NCBI GenBank assembly: GCA_018062085.1 | Contig: JAGOSY010000012.1 | Span: 1 to 64,000, forward strand | Reading direction: 5' to 3' | Origin: a bacterium | GTDB taxonomy: Bacteria; Cyanobacteriota; Vampirovibrionia; Obscuribacterales; Obscuribacteraceae | Length of the DNA: 64,000 nucleotides | Program-made: the position numbers and the translations under genes | Shown: piece by piece, positions 33,517-43,758 of the stretch | Numbering within the stretch: the first letter of the stretch is position 1 | How the letters are laid out: every line of letters begins with the position of its first letter | The notes under the pieces: model-generated | Told to the model about the DNA's origin: nothing | Database searches by the model: none | Seen by the model: the letters and a program-made list of their open reading frames with translations, nothing else

Positions 33517-34665
33517 CTAAATATCTAGTTTTGCTATCTCATTTTTTAATAGAGCAGTGTTACTTTCACACATATCGAGTAAGCGTGCGGCCTGCTGCCA
33601 TTCTTCCTCTTTGAGAGAGCGTTTCATTTGGGGCAGTGTTTGTCGCAGCTTGTCTAGGGCAGTTTCTGCTTTTTTTGCGTCGGGATAGTGCTTCTTAAGC
33701 AGGCTGGCCATTCTTGCCAGATCTTCTCGCAGGCTGGTCGATTCAGTCGCTAAAAGATTAAAATTGAGTGGTGCTTGCTCCTCTGTACTGACCTGAACAC
33801 TGCTCTCGGCATGAACTTCATACTGCTTTAGAGCTTGTGATTCGATCTGTCCCAGACGTAGGTACTTTTCCAAATCGTTAGTATTGTCTGTCATATAGGC
33901 ATCCAGAGCTGATTCTAAGCTCTTCTCTATTGAATGCATTTGCGCCCGTAATTGATTTGTTTGCTTCAGTTTAGGTGACGAAGTCAGGCTGGAAAAATTT
34001 GTCGTGATTTGCCAGGCGAAGCTGGTGAGCGATCGTAGAGCTTTGTTTGGGTGCTTTTGGCTGTAGAGTTCATCGTTGTTAAAATGGCCATAAATAAATT
34101 GCGCCCAGACCTGGCCACATTCGGCTAATTTTGTCGCACCTTTGTTACTGGCGCCTGTCTGACCATAACTTTCAATGGCATCTTGAAGTGATTGGACAAC
34201 GTCTAGCAGGCGTTCTTGTAGGCGGCGGTTTAAAACGATTTTTTTGTATTCGACTACTAGCTTAATTTGAGTGATTGCTTCAATAAGAGTTTGAATACTT
34301 TCTTCGCAACTTCCTTCAGCAAATTGAGGGGCTGGAGCCGTTAGTTGTGATAGCTCCGTTTTGGTGCTGTTGAAATGCGTTCTTGCTAACTCTACGTGCA
34401 AAAGACCCCGCCGAGAATGTTCAATTGCTTCCTCATATTCATCGTCGGTAACAGCGTGTTTTGCTTTTTGGTAGGCGCGCCTTGCTTTGGCTAGGCGCAG
34501 GTGTGATAACTGCTGATGAACTGCAGAGCTCTCTTGCTCACTAGCCTGGTTTTCGTTGCTATTTATGCTTTCTTTGGCAATGCTGTTTGAGAGTAGCGCC
34601 AAAAGTTCTTCAGCTACTTTCGGCGTTTGCTTTAGAGGCTTGTCAAAGTCAAAACTTCCTGTCAT
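33517..34665 (-). CDS. Helical protein of unknown function
   Basis: A 382-residue, mostly alpha-helical soluble protein with no signal peptide and no recognised domain. It includes helical stretches such as LRLAKARRAYQKAKHAVTDDEYEEAIEHSRRG (about residues 56-88), which look TPR-like or helical-bundle-like. Its start overlaps the upstream gene's stop by four bases (ATGA), so the two are translationally coupled. Confidence 0.6.
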   Translation of the reverse strand: MTGSFDFDKPLKQTPKVAEELLALLSNSIAKESINSNENQASEQESSAVHQQLSHLRLAKARRAYQKAKHAVTDDEYEEAIEHSRRGLLHVELARTHFNSTKTELSQLTAPAPQFAEGSCEESIQTLIEAITQIKLVVEYKKIVLNRRLQERLLDVVQSLQDAIESYGQTGASNKGATKLAECGQVWAQFIYGHFNNDELYSQKHPNKALRSLTSFAWQITTNFSSLTSSPKLKQTNQLRAQMHSIEKSLESALDAYMTDNTNDLEKYLRLGQIESQALKQYEVHAESSVQVSTEEQAPLNFNLLATESTSLREDLARMASLLKKHYPDAKKAETALDKLRQTLPQMKRSLKEEEWQQAARLLDMCESNTALLKNEIAKLDI

Positions 34666-35129
34666 TTGCTCTTATCTTCTTCTTCTTCTTCTTTTTCTAG
34701 TCCTTCTTTCTCTAGTTCTTCTTGGTCACCGCTGGCATCGAGAATTTCACCTTCATAGATCAAGAGTCGCTTCTCAAGTCGTTCTAGCGTATGTGCAAAC
34801 CAGTCATGCAAATGTTTTTTCGTTTCGACTAAATCTAAAAAAGTATCATGACCAAGAAGGTGCTCTGTTGCTTCTGCAGCCAAAATATCTTGGGCAAACT
34901 TGGCGTAAAACCAGGCCACATTCAACGACTTTGTTGTCTGGCCGCGGTCATACTGGGCCAGGCTCTTTACCCCTTCAGAGATTGCCGACTCGGCATTGAT
35001 GATCGATAATTCGACCACTTCGCTGTGGTGATAATCGGCTGCAGCTTGTGCCTCTTTTATGACGCTGACGAACTGCTCTAGAGCAGCTATGTGCTCGATT
35101 AATTGTTTGCTGTTACTCTGTTTGGGCAT
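34662..35129 (-). CDS. Helical protein of unknown function, coupled partner
   Basis: I prefer the ATG at 35129, giving 155 residues; an in-frame TTG at 35174 would overlap the end of CstA. The protein is helical and ends in a very acidic tail (runs of Glu from about residue 133). The central part (AESAISEGVKSLAQYDRGQTTKSLNVAWF) has a repeat-like helical pattern similar in style to its coupled partner. No family is recognised. It starts 4 bases after the CstA stop. Confidence 0.55.
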   Translation of the reverse strand: MPKQSNSKQLIEHIAALEQFVSVIKEAQAAADYHHSEVVELSIINAESAISEGVKSLAQYDRGQTTKSLNVAWFYAKFAQDILAAEATEHLLGHDTFLDLVETKKHLHDWFAHTLERLEKRLLIYEGEILDASGDQEELEKEGLEKEEEEEDKSK

Positions 35130-35133
35130 AGAT

Positions 35134-37395
<2,262 letters not shown>

Positions 37396-37416
37396 TTATT
37401 GTTCTGTAAACTGGGT

Positions 37417-38709
37417 CTATGTTAGCAAGCCCGCCAGTGTGGCAGATAGGTACGAGGCTAGAGTGCCGCAGATCAGTGCTTTTACCCCAAGTTTGGCTAG
37501 GTCTTCGCGCCGATTTGGTGCAATTTCACCGATGCCACCAATTTGAATTGCGATTGAAGAAAAATTGGCAAAGCCACAAAGAGCAAATGTAGCAATGGTC
37601 TCAGCTTGGGCTGACAAAGTATTGGCGGGGTCTTTTAGCATGTTCGATAGATCGGTATAAGCAACGAATTCGTTGATTACTAGTTTTTCGCCCATTAATC
37701 TGCCAACTGTATGGGCATCAACCCAAGGCACTCCGAGTACAAAAGCAACGGGGGCAAACAGGGCTCCGAAAATTCCTTTTAGCTCTAAGTGTGCCAAGTC
37801 AATGCCGATACCATCAAGCCGCATACCCCAAACAAATAGCCAGTTTCCGGCCCAGCCAATCACTGCGTCACAGAGCGCTATCAGGGCGATAAAGGCAATT
37901 AGCATGCCCACTACGTTGAGACCAATACGCAAGCCTTCGGAGGCACCATGGGCGGCGGCATCGATGATATTTGCTTGAGATCTTTTGACTTCTACTTTGA
38001 CTTCGCCTTTGGTATCTGACACTTCAGTTTCAGGCCAGACAATTTTTGCGATTACAAGAGCCCCTGGGGCCGCCATGATACTAGCCGTGAGCAAATAAGA
38101 GGCTTTGATGCCGAGGCCGATATAAACTGCCAAGACACCGCCAGCGACACAGGCCATTGAGCCTGCCATTGAAGCGAGAAGCTCTGACATGGTCATAGTT
38201 GGCACATAAGGCTTAATTAGAAGTTGAGCTTCGACTTGGCCAACAAAAACAGAGCCAGCGTTAGAGAGCGCTTCGGCGCCACTGGCGCCCATGGTCACTG
38301 AGACTATTTTGGCGACAATCTGCACAAATTTTTGCATGATGCCAAGAAAGTACGAGATGCTCACTAAACTGGAGACAAAGATAATTGTCGGTACGACGCG
38401 AAAAGCAAAAATATAGTCGGCACCTGGGCCGAAGACTTTGACTAGGTTCTCTGGGTTTTGCACTAAGGGGCCGAAGACAAAACCGGCACCTTTGTCTGAG
38501 AAGTGCAGAAGTTGGGTTATGCCGTCACCCAGACTGCGAAATAGCATTTGGCCGAACTCTACTTTTAAAACAAATATCGCCAAGAGAAGCTGTAGAACCA
38601 GCCCTGATATAACCAAACGATAGTTGATTTTGGAGCGGTTGTTTGACATCAGGTAGGCTGTGCCCAAGATGAGCACGAAGCCGACCAGTCCCATTGCTTT
38701 GGAGGTCAT
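37417..38709 (-). CDS. nupC: Concentrative nucleoside transporter (NupC/CNT family)
   Basis: This 430-residue inner-membrane protein matches CNT-type nucleoside:cation symporters. The gate-like motif GSVFVGQVEAQLLIKPY, and the later NEFVAYTDLSNM and CGFANFSSIAIQIGG segments, are characteristic and contain the substrate and ion-binding region. It imports nucleosides. Around nine membrane segments can be seen. It is oriented as the first gene of the minus-strand block ahead of cstA. Confidence 0.88.
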   Translation of the reverse strand: MTSKAMGLVGFVLILGTAYLMSNNRSKINYRLVISGLVLQLLLAIFVLKVEFGQMLFRSLGDGITQLLHFSDKGAGFVFGPLVQNPENLVKVFGPGADYIFAFRVVPTIIFVSSLVSISYFLGIMQKFVQIVAKIVSVTMGASGAEALSNAGSVFVGQVEAQLLIKPYVPTMTMSELLASMAGSMACVAGGVLAVYIGLGIKASYLLTASIMAAPGALVIAKIVWPETEVSDTKGEVKVEVKRSQANIIDAAAHGASEGLRIGLNVVGMLIAFIALIALCDAVIGWAGNWLFVWGMRLDGIGIDLAHLELKGIFGALFAPVAFVLGVPWVDAHTVGRLMGEKLVINEFVAYTDLSNMLKDPANTLSAQAETIATFALCGFANFSSIAIQIGGIGEIAPNRREDLAKLGVKALICGTLASYLSATLAGLLT

Positions 38710-38800
38710 GCTGTTCCCGCATTTTTGTGAGCTATTTCAACCAGGTCACTATAACCCACGGGCGCTCGCCGGAGTTAAGCTTAGAAAATTTTTCTAGGTT

Positions 38801-39721
38801 TTAGACTTGCAGAGGTGGCTTAGTTTGAACTGGCTTGCCAATTATTAGCCCTTGGTTCTTATTGAATAGCTCTAGGGCTTCTTGTTTGAGCACGAAGGCT
38901 GCAGAAGTGTCACCCTGTACGGCCTTGACGTCGGCTAGCACGATGCGTGCCATAGCCTGCTCGCTGGCGGCCTTGAGCAAGGGCTCTTGGGCTTGGGCCA
39001 GACCCTCCGAGGCTGCCTTCAGTTGGCCCTCGGCGGCTTTGGCCGTATCAAAGCTCTTCAAAACATCGGGATATTGACCCAGCTCTTTGCGTAGCTCAGC
39101 TGTCAGCGACGGGCTTATGGTATCGCGCTGCAGCAAATTGACCATGGTTGAGACTTCTTCGCGTTTTTCTTCAGGCAGCTCTTTGATGTTGGCGTTGAGA
39201 GTTTGCACGGTGCCCATGAACATTGAGCCTTTCATCGCTACTTCTCTTCTGCCCAAGCCGAGCTTGCCCCAGTTAGCTGCTACAGAATCGGCATAGTCGC
39301 TATCTGACTGTTTGACCGCGGCTTCGAACCGTGGCTGATAGCTTGCTGCGGCGCCTTTTATATCTTTCTCGCTTTCCAGCTGGACTGCTGCTTCTCTGGC
39401 CTGTTTCATGCCGGTTCCCAATTGCTCGGGCTTTATTTTGATAAGGGCCTTGAGGGCATCTTCATTGCGGTGACTGTTGGCCCCCTCGTCTGCTGCTTGA
39501 ATTAGCTCTGCTTTTGGATCTGCTTTTAAGTCGGCAGGGCGATAGCCGAGCACTTCATTCTGCATGGCTGAAAGAGATGGAAACGGTTCAGCCACTTCTC
39601 TTGCCGACTGATCTGATTCTGCGCGATTAGCCATGGGTAGCTGTTGCCTCTTTTGACAAAGATCTAGCATCTTGTCAAGAATATGATCTATTTTAGGTTG
39701 TGTGAAGGGTAGAATTCCCAC
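38801..39721 (-). CDS. Helical hypothetical protein
   Basis: The GTG at 39721 has a nearby GAGGGAAG and is taken as the start (306 residues); an ATG at 39634 is the alternative. The protein is mostly Ala/Glu/Lys-rich helix with no signal peptide and no motif I recognise. Some helical pairs, for example SDYADSVAANWGKLGLGRREVAMKG, resemble TPR-like repeats. Confidence 0.5.
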   Translation of the reverse strand: MGILPFTQPKIDHILDKMLDLCQKRQQLPMANRAESDQSAREVAEPFPSLSAMQNEVLGYRPADLKADPKAELIQAADEGANSHRNEDALKALIKIKPEQLGTGMKQAREAAVQLESEKDIKGAAASYQPRFEAAVKQSDSDYADSVAANWGKLGLGRREVAMKGSMFMGTVQTLNANIKELPEEKREEVSTMVNLLQRDTISPSLTAELRKELGQYPDVLKSFDTAKAAEGQLKAASEGLAQAQEPLLKAASEQAMARIVLADVKAVQGDTSAAFVLKQEALELFNKNQGLIIGKPVQTKPPLQV

Positions 39722-39793
39722 TTCTTCCCTCTTCGAAAAATGGTCTAGTTAAAGAATGAGAGTCGTGTATTTCAAACAGTAGCCTGTGGTGGC

Positions 39794-40153
39794 TCAGTAG
39801 TTGTACTGATTCAGTGTGTGACAGCCGTTCGGTAGTGAAACTTGCGATGCCTCTAGGTTTCTGATGGCCTGAACAATTTGCTGATAACTCATGTTCTTGA
39901 TGCTGTCTTCATTCTGATACACCAATAGTACGCCCGGATGATTTCTCTTTGGCCTGGTTTCTTCGACAAAGTCATCGCAGTTGATTGTTAGTACAAGCAG
40001 GTTGTTTGCGCTAGCAAACTCAAGAACCTTCTTGTCTGTCAAGCCTTGCAGTCCAGCTTCTGTTGCAGTAAAGACTTTGTGTCCTTCTGTCCTTAGCTGT
40101 TCTACCAACATTTTTGCTTGAATGCACTCATCGACAAGGAGTGACAGTGTCAA
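39794..40153 (-). CDS. DUF5615-like PIN-fold protein, candidate toxin
   Basis: The 119-residue protein opens with LSLLVDECIQAKMLVEQLRTEGH and continues with VLEFASANNLLVLTINCDDFVEE. This pattern of acidic residues after hydrophobic strands is typical of the Mut7-C/DUF5615 PIN-like family, whose members often act as RNases with a small partner. It begins at a TTG inside the end of the upstream DUF433-like gene, overlapping by 26 bases, which indicates coupled translation. No later ATG would keep the first conserved strand, so the TTG is likely real. Confidence 0.7.
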   Translation of the reverse strand: MTLSLLVDECIQAKMLVEQLRTEGHKVFTATEAGLQGLTDKKVLEFASANNLLVLTINCDDFVEETRPKRNHPGVLLVYQNEDSIKNMSYQQIVQAIRNLEASQVSLPNGCHTLNQYNY

Positions 40154-40649
40154 CTTCTATACCTTTTTCTCTTAGTCGCCGTAACTCTTCTTGCGCTTCC
40201 ATACGAAGTAGATCTTGGTTAGATTCGCAGTATTCGATAATCTCGTTTACGGCTGCGGCGGGTAGATCCCAGTTGTCCATTGCTTGCTCTAAGCTCAAGT
40301 TATTGGTTTTGATGGCACTCCAAACCGCTGCCGCCGGTAGCTTCCTTCCTTTGACGTAGAGCTGTCGTTTCCATGGATGCTCGTGTGGAACCAGGTAGAG
40401 CAGAGGTTTCAAATCTGGTCTCTCGATTCCAAGCATGACAAACCGCCTTAGGTCCTCTCCTGGATGCCCGACAAAGAGCTGATTCCCCTTCTTTAGTTCG
40501 GCGGCCAAAAGTAATGTAGTGCGCACTGCCATCAAGAGGGCATCTTTTTTCGTAGGCGCGTCGATTACGTGTTGAAGCATCTCGATGGATGCCTGCTGTT
40601 CCGGGCTTACATCGAAATTTTCACGCTTAAGATCTTTCATTTTGGCCAT
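40128..40649 (-). CDS. DUF433-like protein, candidate antitoxin
   Basis: A 173-residue protein with a C-terminal part matching the DUF433 helix-turn-helix pattern: GRKLPAAAVWSAIKTNNLSLEQAMDNWDLPAAAVNEIIEYC (about residues 101-141). The N-terminal half has a helical segment (about 17-55) possibly involved in dimerisation, and the linker includes ELKKGNQLFVGHPGED. DUF433 and DUF5615 proteins frequently pair as putative toxin-antitoxin modules. This fits the 26-base overlap and order, antitoxin first. A longer-than-usual N-terminal part is present compared with the usual ~75-residue DUF433 proteins. Confidence 0.6.
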   Translation of the reverse strand: MAKMKDLKRENFDVSPEQQASIEMLQHVIDAPTKKDALLMAVRTTLLLAAELKKGNQLFVGHPGEDLRRFVMLGIERPDLKPLLYLVPHEHPWKRQLYVKGRKLPAAAVWSAIKTNNLSLEQAMDNWDLPAAAVNEIIEYCESNQDLLRMEAQEELRRLREKGIEVDTVTPCR

Positions 40650-40797
40650 AGCTAATCTCTGAGTAGATTATGAGTATATATTGTTCACTCACCTCTTGGC
40701 AATAGTGTTTCGTTCCCTTGCGTGACCTTGTACTCATGGACGTGCCTTGCAGCTTTTCTGTTCGCTGGGGCAAATGTAACCAAATTAAAAACTACTG

Positions 40798-40826
40798 TTG
40801 ACATTGCCTGGGTTGCCCTGTAGTGT
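40798..40826 (+). promoter_or_regulatory. Promoter of the argC leader
   Basis: TTGACA at 40798-40803, a 17-base spacer, and TAGTGT at 40821-40826. Transcription would begin around 40833, just before the leader ORF's AAGGTG Shine-Dalgarno (about 40840-40845). The -35 is a perfect consensus; the -10 is weaker. Confidence 0.6.
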
Positions 40827-40856
40827 CGACGTTAGATAAAAGGTGCTTCCATAAAC

Positions 40857-40934
40857 ATGCATTCGTTCAACACCAGCACATATACCAGCCGACGCCGCCG
40901 CGATTTCCTAGAGAACTCGGGGCCGATAACGTAG
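40857..40934 (+). CDS. Arginine leader peptide upstream of argC (attenuation)
   Basis: A 25-codon ORF starts at ATG 40857 and ends at TAG 40932-40934. Codons 12-15 are four consecutive arginine codons, CGA CGC CGC CGC (40890-40901). An AAGGTG Shine-Dalgarno is about 11 bases upstream. The stop codon lies inside a possible hairpin in which CGATAA (40924-40929) pairs with TTATCG (40951-40956), and an intrinsic terminator follows at 40965. The layout is that of a classical amino-acid attenuator: ribosomes stalling at Arg codons when charged tRNA-Arg is scarce would change leader folding and allow read-through into argC. Confidence 0.75.
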   Translation: MHSFNTSTYTSRRRRDFLENSGPIT

Positions 40935-40964
40935 CTGATATATAGCACTATTATCGTAATTGTC

Positions 40965-40995
40965 TCCCCGGGTTCTATGATCCGGGGATTTTTTT
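40965..40995 (+). terminator. Intrinsic terminator/attenuator in the argC leader
   Basis: TCCCCGG (40965-40971) pairs with CCGGGGA (40982-40988), and a run of seven T follows (40989-40995). It lies between the arginine leader ORF and argC, only 12 bases before the argC start, so it must be bypassed for argC expression. CGGGG at about 40918-40922 could pair with CCCCG in the left arm as an antiterminator, but I have not folded it computationally. Confidence 0.75.
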
Positions 40996-41007
40996 AGGGA
41001 AAATATC

Positions 41008-42129
41008 ATGGCAGTGCAGTTAGAACAATTGAAGACGCTTGAGAGCTCTAGCAGTAAAGAGGCAGAGAAGGCCGTAAAGAAAGTGGCTGTTGTCGGCGCT
41101 ACCGGCTACACAGGGCACGAGCTGGTGCGTCTATTGCTGCAGCATGGCCGGGCGCAGCTACAGACAGCCGTATCTCAAAGCAGCGATGGTAAGAAACTCG
41201 CTTCAGTCTATCCTGGCTTGCAAAAGCATACAGATCTTGTCTGTAGCAGCGGAGATCTCGAAGAGCTCGCTGAGCAAGTCGATTTGCTATTTCTCGCCCT
41301 ACCCCATGGTAATGCCGCGGGTAAAGTGACTAAGAGCATTCTGGCAAAGTGCAAAGTGATTGATCTTGGCGCTGATTTCCGTTTGAAGTCGGCCGCCGAC
41401 TACGAAACCTGGTACAAATTCAAGCATCCCCAGCCGGAGCTTTTGGCGCAGGCTGTCTATGGTTTGCCCGAGCTCAATCGTGCTGCTATTAGTCAGGCTA
41501 GTCTGGTAGCCAATCCGGGGTGCTATGCTACCTGCTCGATATTGACATTGGCACCACTTTTGCAGGCGGGCATAATTGACCCGAAGTCTATTATCATCGA
41601 CGCCAAGTCAGGTGTCTCGGGTGCTGGGAGAGCGGCAACATTAGGCACTCATTTCAACGAATGTAACGAGTCGATAAAAGCCTACGGAGTGGCCTGCCAC
41701 AGGCATACTCCGGAAATTGAAGAACAGCTCGCCGCCTTTAGCAAGACTGCATTTTGTACTTCCTTTACACCGCATCTGGTGCCGATGAATCGGGGCATTC
41801 TCGTCACCGCTTATGCGTCGCTTGTAAGTAATATAAATAAACAAGAGTTATATAATATATACAGTAAGTTCTATGAAAATGAGCTATTCATCAGGCTCTT
41901 CTCTCCTGACGACGCCGAGTACACGATGCCCGAAACACGTTTTGTAAAGGGCGTAAACTTCTGCGACATTGGTATGACAATCGACCAAAGAACCAATCGT
42001 GTCATTGCCGTCGGTGCCATAGATAATCTAGTGAAAGGCGCAGCTGGACAGGCTATACAGAACATGAATCTGTTATTCGGTTGGCCTGAATCTAGCGGAC
42101 TAAAGCAGTCAGCAATTTTTCCGGCGTGA
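41008..42129 (+). CDS. argC: N-acetyl-gamma-glutamyl-phosphate reductase
   Basis: The 373-residue enzyme reduces N-acetylglutamyl phosphate with NADPH in arginine synthesis. The NADP-binding loop is VAVVGATGYTGHELVRLLLQH (about residues 27-47). The catalytic Cys lies in LVANPGCYAT, and a VACHRHTPEIEEQL block and FTPHLVPMNRGIL follow. Length is slightly over the usual 345-350 because of a 25-residue N-terminal extension. An AGGGA Shine-Dalgarno is 7 bases before the ATG. Transcription appears to depend on read-through of the leader attenuator. Confidence 0.95.
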   Translation: MAVQLEQLKTLESSSSKEAEKAVKKVAVVGATGYTGHELVRLLLQHGRAQLQTAVSQSSDGKKLASVYPGLQKHTDLVCSSGDLEELAEQVDLLFLALPHGNAAGKVTKSILAKCKVIDLGADFRLKSAADYETWYKFKHPQPELLAQAVYGLPELNRAAISQASLVANPGCYATCSILTLAPLLQAGIIDPKSIIIDAKSGVSGAGRAATLGTHFNECNESIKAYGVACHRHTPEIEEQLAAFSKTAFCTSFTPHLVPMNRGILVTAYASLVSNINKQELYNIYSKFYENELFIRLFSPDDAEYTMPETRFVKGVNFCDIGMTIDQRTNRVIAVGAIDNLVKGAAGQAIQNMNLLFGWPESSGLKQSAIFPA

Positions 42130-42146
42130 TATTTTTTTAGAAATCG

Positions 42147-42175
42147 TTGACATAGGTGCGAAACCATCGTAACCT
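42147..42175 (+). promoter_or_regulatory. Promoter of the argJ leader
   Basis: TTGACA at 42147-42152, a 17-base spacer, and TAACCT at 42170-42175, placed 18 bases after argC's stop. The arrangement repeats that of the argC leader (consensus -35, weak -10, leader ORF about 25-30 bases later), giving argJBD an independent start. Confidence 0.55.
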
Positions 42176-42202
42176 TTCCAAAAGTTAGTGAGGCAATTTT
42201 CA

Positions 42203-42316
42203 ATGTTCGCTTCGGACAGCAAAAACCACATAAACAACTACTCAATCGGCCACTCTAGCAGCCGACGAAACTCGCGACGCCGCCTATTGCGCTTGGGTTT
42301 TATTTGGTTGTGTTGA
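42203..42316 (+). CDS. Arginine leader peptide upstream of argJ (attenuation)
   Basis: A 37-codon ORF runs from ATG 42203 to TGA 42314-42316, with GTGAGG about 9 bases upstream. Six codons are Arg: CGA CGA (42263-42268), CGA CGC CGC (42275-42283) and CGC (42290-42292). As in the argC leader, an AGC codon (Ser) precedes the first Arg cluster. The stop codon lies in a possible hairpin around 42306-42329 (GTTGAT with ATCAAC), and a terminator follows at 42340. This reproduces the argC leader design with a different peptide length. Function is inferred. Confidence 0.75.
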   Translation: MFASDSKNHINNYSIGHSSSRRNSRRRLLRLGFIWLC

Positions 42317-42339
42317 TTTGATCAACAACTAAATTTTTT

Positions 42340-42378
42340 ATCCCTGAGCGCAAGGCAAGCACTCAGGGATTTTTTTTC
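42340..42378 (+). terminator. Intrinsic terminator/attenuator in the argJ leader
   Basis: ATCCCTGAG (42340-42348) pairs perfectly with CTCAGGGAT (42362-42370) and is followed by a run of T (42370-42377). It stands 43 bases before argJ's TTG and after the arginine leader ORF, so it is likely the attenuator for argJBD rather than the terminator of argC. Confidence 0.8.
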
Positions 42379-42420
42379 ACGTATACGTCCATAGTGACAT
42401 GACAATCGGGAGACACAACT

Positions 42421-43749
42421 TTGAACTCAATAGCCAGATTACAAACCATTCAAAATGCAGCTACTACAGCTGTAGCGGCTGCCCCTAGTGTTCATAGCGG
42501 CCAGAAAGCGAACATAAGCGCTCTCGGTGCCGACGGTTGCACCGGCGGTGTCACTAGCCCTAAGGGGTTTATGGCAGCTGGCGCCCACATCGGCGTTAAA
42601 CGCAAACGCAAAGATCTTTCGCTAGTCTGGAGTGAGGTTCCAGCCCACCTGGCAGCGGCCTTTACTACCAATGTCATGAGAGCGGCACCAATTCTCTGGA
42701 ATGAAAAGGTTGTGGCAGGAGGAAAGCCAGTGCGCGGCATCGTCGTCAACAGCGGCAACGCCAACGCTTGCACCGGCGAGCTTGGCATGATCAATGCCGA
42801 GGTCATGGCCGCTACTTATGCCGATAGCATGGGCGTAGGCAAAGAAGAAATCATCATCGCTTCCACTGGAGTGATTGGTGTGCAACTGCCAATTCAGCTG
42901 ATCAAGCAGGGCATTGAGACTACCTGCCAAGATTTGGACTGCTCGGCTGAAGCCGGCTTGAGTGCGGCACAGGCAATCATGACCACAGACACCTATGTTA
43001 AGCAAACTGCGGTGGTATTCGAAGTAGATGGTAAGAAAGTCACCATCGGTGCCATGGCCAAGGGCAGCGGCATGATTCATCCAAATATGGCTACCATGCT
43101 CAGTTTTCTCACCACCGATCTGAATATTTCTCCGCTACTTCTCAATAAAGCCCTGAAAGAAAGCACAGCCGAAACATACAACATGATTAGTGTCGACGGT
43201 GACACCAGCACCAATGACATGGTTGCTATTCTTGCCAACGGCAAGGCAGGAAACAAACTGATCGATAGCGAAGGCAAAGACTATTTCACCTTCTGTCAGG
43301 CGCTGAAGACAATCAACATAGAATTGGCTCAAGCAATCGTGCGGGATGGCGAAGGTGCCACTAAATTTCTTGAGGTTCAGGTCAAGCACGCAGACTCTGT
43401 CGCAGAGGCACGCAAGCTGGCCCGTTCTATTGTTTCGTCTAGCCTAGTCAAAACAGCCTTCTTTGGTGAAGACGCCAACTGGGGCAGAATCATCTGTGCC
43501 ATGGGCTACAGCGGCGTTCAGTTCAAACCAGAAACTGTCTCAATCGCCATAGAAAGTGCTGGCGGCAAACTAGATTTGATGCAGGAAGGGGAGCCAGTCG
43601 TTGTCAACGAGATTCTCGGCAAAGCGGTGTTGGCAGAGAAAGACATAGTTATCCACATTGACATGAAAGCGGGCTTGAGTCAGGCAACAGCCTGGGGCTG
43701 CGACCTCAGCTATGAATATGTGCGCATCAACGGCTCATACAGGACATAG
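42421..43749 (+). CDS. argJ: Ornithine acetyltransferase/N-acetylglutamate synthase
   Basis: This 442-residue enzyme recycles the acetyl group from N-acetylornithine to glutamate. The characteristic self-cleavage region reads KGSGMIHPNMATMLSFL, with the Thr of MATM the expected new N-terminal nucleophile. Other family blocks are VVNSGNANACTG and IICAMGYSG. The start is the TTG at 42421 with GGGAG 8 bases before it. The usual length is about 400-410, and an extra 35 residues lie at the N-terminus. Its presence implies a cyclic acetyl pathway, so no separate argA or argE is required. Confidence 0.93.
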   Translation: MNSIARLQTIQNAATTAVAAAPSVHSGQKANISALGADGCTGGVTSPKGFMAAGAHIGVKRKRKDLSLVWSEVPAHLAAAFTTNVMRAAPILWNEKVVAGGKPVRGIVVNSGNANACTGELGMINAEVMAATYADSMGVGKEEIIIASTGVIGVQLPIQLIKQGIETTCQDLDCSAEAGLSAAQAIMTTDTYVKQTAVVFEVDGKKVTIGAMAKGSGMIHPNMATMLSFLTTDLNISPLLLNKALKESTAETYNMISVDGDTSTNDMVAILANGKAGNKLIDSEGKDYFTFCQALKTINIELAQAIVRDGEGATKFLEVQVKHADSVAEARKLARSIVSSSLVKTAFFGEDANWGRIICAMGYSGVQFKPETVSIAIESAGGKLDLMQEGEPVVVNEILGKAVLAEKDIVIHIDMKAGLSQATAWGCDLSYEYVRINGSYRT

Positions 43750-43758
43750 GTGGCAGAA

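Noticed and set aside
38770-38800. A/T-rich dyad (CTTAGAAAA ... TTTTCTAGG) as a terminator
   Set aside because: The stem is nearly all A-T pairs and lies between genes of the same strand; too weak to call.
42340-42378. Plain terminator of argC
   Set aside because: It lies 211 bases beyond argC, after its own promoter and an Arg-rich ORF, so an attenuator for argJ is the better reading.
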